Assembly (NCBI RefSeq): GCF_034262375.1
Contig: NZ_CP139558.1
Span: 6,882,001-6,946,000 of the forward strand
Direction: 5' to 3'
DNA from: Mucilaginibacter sabulilitoris
GTDB taxonomy: Bacteria > Bacteroidota > Bacteroidia > Sphingobacteriales > Sphingobacteriaceae
Length of the DNA stretch: 64,000 bases
Positions within the stretch are counted from its first letter, which is position 1. Every line of letters begins with the position of its first letter. A model generated the notes under the pieces. It was not told the DNA's origin and did not search any database. It saw nothing but the letters and a program-made list of their open reading frames with translations. Made by a program: the position numbers and the translations under genes. Positions 44,272 through 51,965 of the stretch are shown here, in pieces.

Positions 44272-44565
44272 ATGAAATACGAAGATATCCCGCTTATAAA
44301 TAACGAGGCCATCCATAACTTTGAGCTTACCGTTGATGGTGTACGTTCATTTATCGATTACAAAAAAAGAGGTGAGATCATATACCTGATACATACCGAA
44401 GTACCGGAAGAAATGGAAGGCAAGGGCATAGCCGCGGCCCTTGTTGAAAAAACATTTGCTTACCTGGAACAGCACAATTTAAAAATGGTTCCCCTTTGTA
44501 CCTACATACAAACCTACCTGAAACGTCACCCCGAATGGAACAAGCTGCGGGCGGTATTTGATTGA
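44272..44565 (+). CDS. Small GNAT family N-acetyltransferase (YidJ/GTLF3B-like)
   Basis: 97 residues: FIDYKKRGEIIYLIHTEVPE then the acetyl-CoA loop EEMEGKGIAAALVEKTFAYL, followed by LKMVPLCTYIQTYLKRHPEW. This is the compact GNAT type (Acetyltransf_CG) that lacks some N-terminal elements of full GNAT proteins. Substrate unknown. The conserved Cys before TYIQTYLKRHPEW is typical of this subgroup. Single gene. Confidence 0.87.
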   Translation: MKYEDIPLINNEAIHNFELTVDGVRSFIDYKKRGEIIYLIHTEVPEEMEGKGIAAALVEKTFAYLEQHNLKMVPLCTYIQTYLKRHPEWNKLRAVFD

Positions 44566-44617
44566 TAAAGGGAATATTATTTTTGCGCCAATCTTAGCGT
44601 TGTTGGAAGCAGTAAAA

Positions 44618-44743
44618 AAAGCTGTCATTTCGAGGAGGAACGGCGAGACATCTTATACGCCCGGCAAATTTACGCGGCATACCGTATAAGATTTCTCTTT
44701 CGCACAACGCTCCTTCCGGCCCGTTGCTCTACCGAAATGACAA
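44618..44743. repeat. Palindromic repeat (GTCATTTCGA type)
   Basis: CTGTCATTTCGAGGAGGAAC at the left and CTCTACCGAAATGACAAG at the right. Inner arms AGACATCTTATAC and GTATAAGATTTCT also pair, with CGGCGAG and CTCCTTCCGG further in. Sits between the convergent GNAT and SDR genes. Confidence 0.75.
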
Positions 44744-44753
44744 GTTTTTATAT

Positions 44754-45521
44754 TTAGTACGGCGATGTACTTACAGCTGTCCACCCGCCATCTACCACTA
44801 TGTTTTGCCCGGTGATATGGTTTGCCTGCGGCGATACCAGGAACAATACGGCAGCCGCCACATCCTGTACAGTAGCTGGCCGCCCCATGGGCGTAATGCG
44901 CGACCAAGTATCCTGATAACCAGCATCTTCCATGGTTCGTTCGGTTAAAGTGGCACCCGGAGCTACCGTGTTAACCGTAATTTGGTAGGGCGACAGCTCA
45001 ATCACCAAACTTTTAGCCAGCATTTCGAGCCCGGCCTTGGTCATGCCATAGGCCGCAAGATCCTTATGTGCCTGGTGCCCCGTTACCGACGACATGAACA
45101 GGATACTCCCGCCGCTTTTTTGCTGTATAATTTGCTTTGCCGCACGCTGGGCCAAAAAGAAACTGCCCTGCAAATTGAGGTTCATTACGCTTTGCAGCGA
45201 TTGGACCGGGTACTCCAAAAAATCACCAAAAAGCGTGATGCCCGCGTTGGCTATAGCTATGGTGAGCATACCAAAGTGCTGCACGGCGGTATCAACCATT
45301 TGCTGTATAAAATTTATATCGGCGGCATCACCGGCCAAAGCAATACAATTACCGCCAAGTTTACAAATAGCATCGGCCGCTTTGGCAACAAGTTCCGCGC
45401 TTACATCATTAATAAGTACCGCCGCGCCTTGTTGGGCAATTTGTTTGGCAATTTCAAAACCTATACCCTGCCCCGCTCCTGTTACTATAGCTACCTGCCC
45501 GGTAAAATTATTAGCTGTCAT
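44754..45521 (-). CDS. SDR family oxidoreductase
   Basis: 255 residues of the classical SDR type: VAIVTGAGQGIGFEIA (cofactor loop), IANAGITLFG, the catalytic Ser in FMSSVTGHQ and Y/K in YGMTKAGLEM, NTVAPGATLTERTM, and the C-terminal NHITGQNIVVDGGWT. Highly similar in pattern to FabG and glucose/arabinose dehydrogenases. It lies downstream of the sugar-acid dehydratase on the same strand, so a role in oxidising a sugar or sugar acid is plausible. A composite palindrome of about 320 bases separates them. Confidence 0.88.
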   Translation of the reverse strand: MTANNFTGQVAIVTGAGQGIGFEIAKQIAQQGAAVLINDVSAELVAKAADAICKLGGNCIALAGDAADINFIQQMVDTAVQHFGMLTIAIANAGITLFGDFLEYPVQSLQSVMNLNLQGSFFLAQRAAKQIIQQKSGGSILFMSSVTGHQAHKDLAAYGMTKAGLEMLAKSLVIELSPYQITVNTVAPGATLTERTMEDAGYQDTWSRITPMGRPATVQDVAAAVLFLVSPQANHITGQNIVVDGGWTAVSTSPY

Positions 45522-45560
45522 ATTTTATTTAGGTTGATATTTTAGTTGTTGTTAGTGATT

Positions 45561-45802
45561 CGGCTCACCCGACCATCGCTGCGCTTGGCCACCCTCTCTC
45601 CGCCTTAGGCGCAAAAGAGGGTATTTTTAAAATGTCATTGCGAAGAGGAGCGACGAAGCAACCTCGAACTATTTATGTCTCCTCTGGAATGTACGCGATT
45701 GCCTCGTCCCTCGCAATGACATGGTTTATCTCTTTCCCTTCGCCCTCTTTCCAGCGGAGCTGAAAAGAGTACCGACCAGCGAAGTGCAGTCGTGGTGAGT
45801 GG
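45561..45802. repeat. Nested palindromic repeat, locus 1
   Basis: Outer arms CGGCTCACCCGACCATCGCT (45561-45580) and AGTGCAGTCGTGGTGAGTGG (45783-45802). Inside is ACCCTCTC...AGAGGGT (45591-45622). Innermost is a GTCATTGCGA-type palindrome, 45634-45721. The outer family resembles the outer arms at 59547/59736. Confidence 0.75.
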
Positions 45803-45805
45803 ACT

Positions 45806-45848
45806 CAATCAATAATTCAATAACTCAATAATTCAATAATTAATCAAT
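45806..45848. repeat. AT-rich tandem repeat of CAATAATT units
   Basis: CAATCAATAATTCAATAACT then CAATAATTCAATAATTAAT: a short microsatellite-like run directly after the dehydratase stop codon region. Confidence 0.6.
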
Positions 45849-47559
45849 GCGAATCCCGCACTACCTCGCTTCCCGACCCGCCTTTTAAAAAGTCAAAATC
45901 GGCGCCAAGGTGAGCCTGCTCTACATGGGTTTGGTATAAATGCACATAGCCACGTTTTGCAATATTGGTATGCAATGTTAGTCGCTCTTTTCTGGCAGCA
46001 ATTTCCTTATCGCTTACATCAAGGTGCAGGGTTCCGGCATAGACATCAAGATTGATGATATCGCCATCCTGCACAATAGCCAGCGTGCCCCCAACGGCAG
46101 CCTCGGGCGATACATGCAGCACCACCGTACCAAAACCCGTACCGCTCATACGCCCGTCAGATATCCTTACCATATCGCGCACGCCCTTATCCAGCAGCTT
46201 TTTGGGGATGGCCATATTGCCTACCTCGGGCATACCCGGGTAACCTTTGGGGCCAACATTTTTCAACACCAACACATTGGTTTCGTCAACCTCCAGGTTA
46301 GGGTCGTTTATTTTATTTTTATAATCTTCAATATCTTCAAATACAACGGCGCGCCCAGTGTGGATCATCAGTTCGGTACTTGCCGCCGATGGTTTCATTA
46401 CCGCACCGTTCTCGCATAAGTTGCCCTTCAGCACCACTATACCTGCCACCTCATTAAAAGGCTTTTTCCAGGTGGCTATCAGGTCGCGGTTAAAACATTC
46501 GCTGCTCTCATAGTTATGGCTCATCGGTTTACCGCTTACGGTAATAGTGTCGCCATGTAATACGTCGCGCAGTTCTTTCATTAGCGCGGGCAGGCCGCCT
46601 GCGTAATAAAAATCTTCCATAAAATACTGTCCTGATGGCTGCAGGTTGGCCAGCAGCGGGATCTTTTTAGCGATAGTATTAAAATCGTCCATATTCAGGT
46701 CGACCCCGATACGGGCAGCAATGGCCAGCAAATGAATAATAAAATTGGTTGACCCGCCGATGGCCGCGTTAACGCTGATGGCATTTTCAAAAGCTTGCGG
46801 GGTAAGTATGTCCGATAGTTTCAAATCTTCCCGAACCATATCCACAATACGGTTGCCCGATAAATGGGCCAGCACCTTGCGGCGTGAATCGGCAGCGGGG
46901 ATAGCAGCATTTTCTGCCAGCGACAAACCCAGCGACTCCACCATACAAGCCATCGTAGAAGCCGTGCCCATTACCGCGCAATGGCCGCGGCTGCGGGCCA
47001 TACAGGCTTCGGCGGTGTACAGGTCTTCATCGCTCATATGCCCTGCGCGGTTATCTTCCGAAAACCGCCATATATCAGAGGTGCCAATGTCGTGCCCCCG
47101 GTACTTGCCGGTAAGCATTGCCCCGCCCGATACCACAATAGTAGGTATATCTACACTGCAGGCACCCATAATGAGCGCTGGTGTTGTTTTGTCGCACCCG
47201 CAAAGCAGCACTACGCCATCAATAGGGTTGGCCCGGATAGATTCTTCCACATCCATGCTCACCAGGTTGCGGTACAGCATGGCGGTAGGTTTTATCAGTG
47301 TTTCGCCCAATGACATTACGGGAAATTCAACCGGGTAGCCACCTGCTTCATAAATACCGTTCTTTACCGATTCGGCCAGTTCCCTAAAATGCGCGTTACA
47401 GGGCGTCAGTTCCGACCATGTGTTACAAATACCTATAACCGGTTTACCCTGCAACTGGTGCGCGGGTATGCCCTGGTTTTTCATCCAGGCCCTGTATATA
47501 AAACCATCTTTGCCCGTTTTTCCAAACCAGCCCCTGCTCCTTAGTGGTTTATCGCTCAT
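45844..47559 (-). CDS. IlvD/Edd family sugar-acid dehydratase (arabonate/xylonate type)
   Basis: 571 residues. The iron-sulfur ligands are C54 (TPCNAHF), C122 (LCGCDKTTPAL) and C194 (GHCAVMGT), with K124 as the Mg-linked carbamylated Lys. The start RSRGWFGKTGKDGFIYRAWM plus MKNQGIPAHQLQGKPVIGIC matches the pentonate dehydratase subgroup (L-arabonate, D-xylonate) rather than dihydroxy-acid dehydratase IlvD or Edd. I judge this by the N-terminus and length. It dehydrates a sugar acid to a 2-keto-3-deoxy acid. An SDR lies downstream on the same strand, as in oxidative pentose or fucose pathways. No aldolase is in the window. Confidence 0.88.
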   Translation of the reverse strand: MSDKPLRSRGWFGKTGKDGFIYRAWMKNQGIPAHQLQGKPVIGICNTWSELTPCNAHFRELAESVKNGIYEAGGYPVEFPVMSLGETLIKPTAMLYRNLVSMDVEESIRANPIDGVVLLCGCDKTTPALIMGACSVDIPTIVVSGGAMLTGKYRGHDIGTSDIWRFSEDNRAGHMSDEDLYTAEACMARSRGHCAVMGTASTMACMVESLGLSLAENAAIPAADSRRKVLAHLSGNRIVDMVREDLKLSDILTPQAFENAISVNAAIGGSTNFIIHLLAIAARIGVDLNMDDFNTIAKKIPLLANLQPSGQYFMEDFYYAGGLPALMKELRDVLHGDTITVSGKPMSHNYESSECFNRDLIATWKKPFNEVAGIVVLKGNLCENGAVMKPSAASTELMIHTGRAVVFEDIEDYKNKINDPNLEVDETNVLVLKNVGPKGYPGMPEVGNMAIPKKLLDKGVRDMVRISDGRMSGTGFGTVVLHVSPEAAVGGTLAIVQDGDIINLDVYAGTLHLDVSDKEIAARKERLTLHTNIAKRGYVHLYQTHVEQAHLGADFDFLKGGSGSEVVRDSH

Positions 47560-47790
47560 AAATTATTGGTGTTTGAAGGTTCAATAAGCAAATATATATT
47601 TCTGTAAATCGTTTCAGATATAGATTACGTAGATAAGAAAAATTTATTTCCTCATAAACCCTTTCCCGTTGACTATAAAGTACAGATAGCAATGATGAGA
47701 GGAAAATCAATTCCGTTTATCAATATATTTTATATACTGGTTTTTACATATATTGCATTACCAAAAGCAATCCTACTTATCTAACTGATC

Positions 47791-48396
47791 ATGACCAAAT
47801 ACCTTTTGACCTTGCTATTGATGACAAGCCTGAGTTGCTTTGGGCAGGATTATAAGGCACAGTTAGCCAAACACCGGGAAGGCTATATGAATGATTTCCT
47901 GAAAGATGATCGCTCTCCCCTAAAAAAAGACGATTTGCAATTTCTCCGCTTTTACGATGTCGACAGCACTTACCAGGTTACCGCCACCGCCGAGGTTTTA
48001 ATGAATCAGTCGGCTTTTGTAATGCCTGTATTTAGCGGCACGGCGAAAGAATATGAGCGTTATGCCATTATCAAGTTCACATTAAAAGGCAAGCCTATTC
48101 AGCTTACGCTATATAAAAGCATAGCGCTGTCAAAAAATCCGTTATATGCCGATTATCTTTTTTTGCCCTTTACCGATGACACCAACGGAACACTCACTTA
48201 CGGCGGAGGCAGATATATCGATCTGCGCACGGGCGACATCAAAAATGGTTCGGTAATAATAGATTTTAATAAAGCCTACAACCCATACTGCGCTTACAGC
48301 GGCGGCTACTCCTGCCCCAAACCACCCGACGAAAACCGCGTAAATATGGATGTGGAAGCCGGAGAAAAAATATTTGCAGGCAAAAAAAAGCATTAA
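47791..48396 (+). CDS. Exported DUF1684 domain protein
   Basis: 201 residues: signal peptide MTKYLLTLLLMTSLSCFGQ, then the DUF1684 core. The core starts LAKHREGYMNDFLKDDRSPL, continues FLRFYDVDSTYQVTATAEVL, and has the hallmark FLPFTDDTNGTLTYGGGRYI and NKAYNPYCAYSGGYSCPKPP. The Cys of SCFG could instead be a lipobox Cys. Structure-based work places the family near FMN-binding-like folds, but its role is unknown to me. It lies 21 bases before the SUKH gene on the same strand, so the two are probably cotranscribed. Confidence 0.87.
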   Translation: MTKYLLTLLLMTSLSCFGQDYKAQLAKHREGYMNDFLKDDRSPLKKDDLQFLRFYDVDSTYQVTATAEVLMNQSAFVMPVFSGTAKEYERYAIIKFTLKGKPIQLTLYKSIALSKNPLYADYLFLPFTDDTNGTLTYGGGRYIDLRTGDIKNGSVIIDFNKAYNPYCAYSGGYSCPKPPDENRVNMDVEAGEKIFAGKKKH

Positions 48397-48417
48397 TTTA
48401 TTATTAGCGGGAATCTG

Positions 48418-48930
48418 ATGGAATTTCTACTTAAACAAATATCGCAGCTAGCTATTAAATTAGGGGATGTTACATTTACCGATGAACAGATCAAATCTGA
48501 TTGGCTGGGAAATGCTCCGGCTTCGGCGACAGAAATAAAACTCGCGGAAGACAGGTTAGGCGTAGAATTGCCGCAGGACTATAAAGATTTCCTGTTGGTA
48601 ACCAATGGATTTTCAGCTCCTAACGATATAGAGCCAACCTTTGAGCATGTTAGCAACATTGATTTTTTAAAAAATATAGACAGCGATTTAATTAATATTT
48701 GGAGCGAGGTGGAATTGGTGGAAATAGGTAAAGAGTTAGCCAAAAGTATAGTAATCGCCGGTATTAACGAGGAACAGTACTTTTTGCTGATCCCGCCAGA
48801 TTCGGCCGGCGAAAAATGGAAGTATTGGAAATTTGCGTCATGGCATCCGGGCGAACATCCCTATAGAAACTTAGAAAGCTACTTCAGGTCGGTTTCTCAT
48901 TTTATAAGAGATATGGTTTCAAAGGGATAA
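48418..48930 (+). CDS. SMI1/KNR4 (SUKH-1) family protein
   Basis: 170 residues with the SUKH core: ATEIKLAEDRLGVELPQDYK, DFLLVTNGFSAPNDIEPTFE, the strand VIAGINEEQYFLLIPPDS and WKYWKFASWHPGEHPYRNLE. SUKH proteins often act as immunity proteins against nuclease or deaminase toxins, but many are orphans. No toxin (Rhs, LXG, polymorphic repeat) gene lies next to it, so I do not call it an immunity gene. Likely cotranscribed with the DUF1684 gene. Confidence 0.85.
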   Translation: MEFLLKQISQLAIKLGDVTFTDEQIKSDWLGNAPASATEIKLAEDRLGVELPQDYKDFLLVTNGFSAPNDIEPTFEHVSNIDFLKNIDSDLINIWSEVELVEIGKELAKSIVIAGINEEQYFLLIPPDSAGEKWKYWKFASWHPGEHPYRNLESYFRSVSHFIRDMVSKG

Positions 48931-49084
48931 AGCCGAAGTAAGCCCATTTATGGCGTTCAAAATCAATGCCCTTTCCCCCAATTTTTATTCCTGCAAAAAA
49001 TCCTTTTCAAATTAAAAAAAGTACGTTATATTCACATTTTCAAAGCAAGTGTTTTCCGTACACTAATTATAAACCAAAATACTG

Positions 49085-51508
49085 ATGTTCAATATGATCA
49101 AAAATTTACCCCACGCTATCGCTAAAAAATTACAATCGATTGCGATGATAGCATCACTCTCGGTTTTTTGCCTGTCAATGCAGGCTTCCGCCACAGTAAA
49201 ATCATACAAAAAAAGCACAGATGGCGTTACTTTTTCTTTAGATAAAGGCCTGATGAAAGTACTGGTTCGCCGGGCTGATATTATTGAAGTGAAGTACACC
49301 ATATTTAACGTTTTTGAAACCAAACCTTCATTGGTGGTTAACAACAGCTGGAAAGTGCCAACTGCCTACCAGGTTGCCGAAAATAAAAGCGAAGTGATCA
49401 TTACCACCACTAAATTAAAGGTGAGGGTAAACAAAGCTACCAACGCCATTACCTATACCGATTTAAAAGGCACGGTTATTACTGCTGAAGACAGCGACAA
49501 TAAAACCATTACCCCGGCTACCATTGCCGGCATCAGTACCTATAATGTGAGCACACAGTTCAACTCTCCGGAAAACGAAGGCTTGTTTGGACTGGGCTGC
49601 CACCCGCTCGATTCTTTATCCATCAATTATAAAGGCCGTAACCAGGAGTTGCTGATCAAATACCTTACCGGTGCTATTCCTGTATTACTATCGACAAAAG
49701 GTTATGGTTTGCTTTGGGACAACTACTCAGCCTCTAATTTTTATGGAGCCGAAGCTGGCAACACCAAATTCAAATACGTATCCGAAAGCGGCAAGCAGGT
49801 TGATTATTATTTTTTCTACGGACCAAATTTCGATCATATCATCGACCTATACCGTACCGCTACAGGCCGCGCGCCGATGTTTGCTAAATGGGCTTTCGGC
49901 TTGTTCCAGTCGCAAGACAGGTATTTGAGCGAAGATGAGATCATCGGCGTTAAAGACAATTACCGCAATAACCACATCCCGGTTGACGTAATTGTGCAGG
50001 ACTGGTATTACTGGGATCCGCTGCCTATCGGTTCGCATGTGATGAAACCCGAGCGTTATCCTCACCCAAAACAAATGGTTGATGAGCTGCACAAAGCCAA
50101 CATCCACGCCATGATATCTATATGGCCGGTATTCGGCAAAGGTACTCCCAACTACGACGCGCTGGAAAAAATGGGCGGCCTGACCGATATAACCTGGGAC
50201 AACGTAGTTACCCATACCTTTGATACTTATTATGACGCCCACAACCCCAAAGCCCGCGAGCTTTACTGGGACCAGGCCCGCGATAGCCTCATTAAACGTT
50301 ATGGCTGGGATGCCTGGTGGATTGACCAGTGCGAACCAGACAACGGCGCCCTGCAGGATGCCCGTCGCCAAAGCAATTTCAGCATAGGTAAGGGTATTGA
50401 TTATTTTAACACGTACTCGTTACAGCATACCAAAGGCGTTTACGAAGGCTGGCGCAGGGATATTCCGGGCAAAAGAGCTTTCTTTTTGGTAAGGCAGTCA
50501 TTCGCCGGCGAGCAGCGCAATGCTTCAACCTTATGGTCGGGAGATATTGAGTGTACATTTAAAGATTTTAAGAACCAGGTGCCACAGGGTATTAATGCCT
50601 GCGCGTCGGGCTTGCCGTACTGGACGTCAGACATCGGCGGCTACCACTTCCACTGGAAACCTGCCGACTGGTCGCAGCCCGACAAGAGGGAACTGTTTAC
50701 CCGCTGGTTCCAGTTTGGTACATTCAGCCCTATCTTCCGTATTCATGGCAAAGGTGAACGTGCCCTGTTCAGCAAAAACTGGGATGATAAAACCAAGGCT
50801 ATTCTGCTCAATTTTGATAAATTGCGTTACCGCCTGCTGCCATACATTTATTCGCTGGCAGGCCGCGTAACTACCGATAACTATACCATTATGCGTTCAT
50901 TGGCTTTCGACTTCAGGAACGACAGCAAGGTTTACGGCATACCAGATCAGTACATGTTCGGTCCGGCATTTATGGTAAACCCGGTTACCGAACAGTTATA
51001 TACATCGGCCGATGCAGATAAAAAAGCCAAGGCCCGCCAGGTGTACTTACCTGCCGCCAGTAAATGGTACGATTTCTGGACAGGGGAACTGCTTGACGGC
51101 GGAAAAACCATCAGCGCGGCCGCGCCAATTGATATTTTACCGCTGTATGTAAAAGCAGGTTCCATTATACCAATGGGCCCCCACATGGAATATGCTACCG
51201 AAAAACCGGCCGACAATATCGAGTTGCGTATTTATCCCGGTGCCGATGGTTCATTCAAGTTCTACGAAGATGAGAACGATAATTATAATTACGAAAAAGG
51301 CCAGTATGCCACGTTCAACATCAACTGGAATGATAAAACCCGTAAGCTCAGCATATCCGACACTAAAGGCAAATTTCCCGGAATGCTTAAAAACCGCACG
51401 TTCAATATCGTGATGGTAAAAGGCTCGCACGGAGCCAATGTAGAAGTAACCGACAAGGCCGATAAGGTAGTGAAGTACTCAGGCAAAGCGTTGGCTGTTA
51501 GTTTGTAA
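49085..51508 (+). CDS. Exported glycoside hydrolase family 31 (alpha-glucosidase/alpha-xylosidase type)
   Basis: 807 residues, signal peptide to about residue 37 (IASLSVFCLSMQASA). N-terminal beta-sandwich (about 40-250), then the TIM barrel. The nucleophile is D414 in WWIDQCEPD and the acid/base is D487 in LWSGDIECTFKDF. FARWFQ-like TRWFQFGTFSPIFRIHGKGE supports GH31. C-terminal domains include a DUF5110-like sandwich with NYNYEKGQYATFNINWNDKT. The WWIDQCEP form and SGDIEC resemble Bacteroidota alpha-xylosidases active on xyloglucan fragments, but alpha-glucosidase is also possible. Export suggests a periplasmic or surface enzyme. Confidence 0.92.
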   Translation: MFNMIKNLPHAIAKKLQSIAMIASLSVFCLSMQASATVKSYKKSTDGVTFSLDKGLMKVLVRRADIIEVKYTIFNVFETKPSLVVNNSWKVPTAYQVAENKSEVIITTTKLKVRVNKATNAITYTDLKGTVITAEDSDNKTITPATIAGISTYNVSTQFNSPENEGLFGLGCHPLDSLSINYKGRNQELLIKYLTGAIPVLLSTKGYGLLWDNYSASNFYGAEAGNTKFKYVSESGKQVDYYFFYGPNFDHIIDLYRTATGRAPMFAKWAFGLFQSQDRYLSEDEIIGVKDNYRNNHIPVDVIVQDWYYWDPLPIGSHVMKPERYPHPKQMVDELHKANIHAMISIWPVFGKGTPNYDALEKMGGLTDITWDNVVTHTFDTYYDAHNPKARELYWDQARDSLIKRYGWDAWWIDQCEPDNGALQDARRQSNFSIGKGIDYFNTYSLQHTKGVYEGWRRDIPGKRAFFLVRQSFAGEQRNASTLWSGDIECTFKDFKNQVPQGINACASGLPYWTSDIGGYHFHWKPADWSQPDKRELFTRWFQFGTFSPIFRIHGKGERALFSKNWDDKTKAILLNFDKLRYRLLPYIYSLAGRVTTDNYTIMRSLAFDFRNDSKVYGIPDQYMFGPAFMVNPVTEQLYTSADADKKAKARQVYLPAASKWYDFWTGELLDGGKTISAAAPIDILPLYVKAGSIIPMGPHMEYATEKPADNIELRIYPGADGSFKFYEDENDNYNYEKGQYATFNINWNDKTRKLSISDTKGKFPGMLKNRTFNIVMVKGSHGANVEVTDKADKVVKYSGKALAVSL

Positions 51509-51530
51509 TCATGAAAAAGAACTAACAGCT

Positions 51531-51613
51531 TAAAGAAGCTGGTATGCTCTGTCAGGAGCTACCTGTTTGTATCCATAAATTAAACACGAGTTTTTGCTCC
51601 GTAGATGCAACCT
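51531..51613. repeat. 82-bp dispersed repeat, copy 1
   Basis: Begins AAAGAAGCTGGTATGCTCTG, continues TCAGGAGCTACCTGTTTGTA and ends TTTTTGCTCCGTAGATGCAA. Nearly identical to the copy at 51759-51841. Confidence 0.85.
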
Positions 51614-51758
51614 ACATCTTAAGATTAAAGGGTAGCCTCTACGACGCATAACAAAATTGACATTGCTTTGCTACAAATGGGTAGCTCCTACGGAGCACAG
51701 AATGCCGAATGAGTTTGGGCAATTTGTCACAAATATTAAAAAATATAAACCAATATTT

Positions 51759-51841
51759 TTAAAGAAGCTGGTGTGCTCCGTCAGGAGCTACCTGTTTGTA
51801 GCCAAAAATTAAACACGAGTTTTTGCTCCGTAGGTGCAACC
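51759..51841. repeat. 82-bp dispersed repeat, copy 2
   Basis: Begins TTAAAGAAGCTGGTGTGCTC and ends TTTTTGCTCCGTAGGTGCAA, differing from copy 1 at only a few positions. Between the copies, 51614-51758 holds further GTAGCTCCTACGGAGCA-like palindromic pieces. No gene is seen in 51509-51965. Confidence 0.85.
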
Positions 51842-51965
51842 CTTAATCATGTGTCACAGAAATATTATAAAGGATGATAATTTGTTTCAGACACCATTGG
51901 TCTATATTTATTACCTTGCCTTTGAGTAAATCGATTTAACAAAACCAAATTATAAAGCATTAATC

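Noticed and set aside
44039-44275. Small membrane protein gene upstream of the GNAT gene
   Set aside because: A 78-codon AT-rich frame with no conserved features; the 4-base overlap with the GNAT start seems to be chance.
48418-48930. Immunity gene of a polymorphic toxin system
   Set aside because: A SUKH fold alone is not enough; no toxin-like gene is adjacent.
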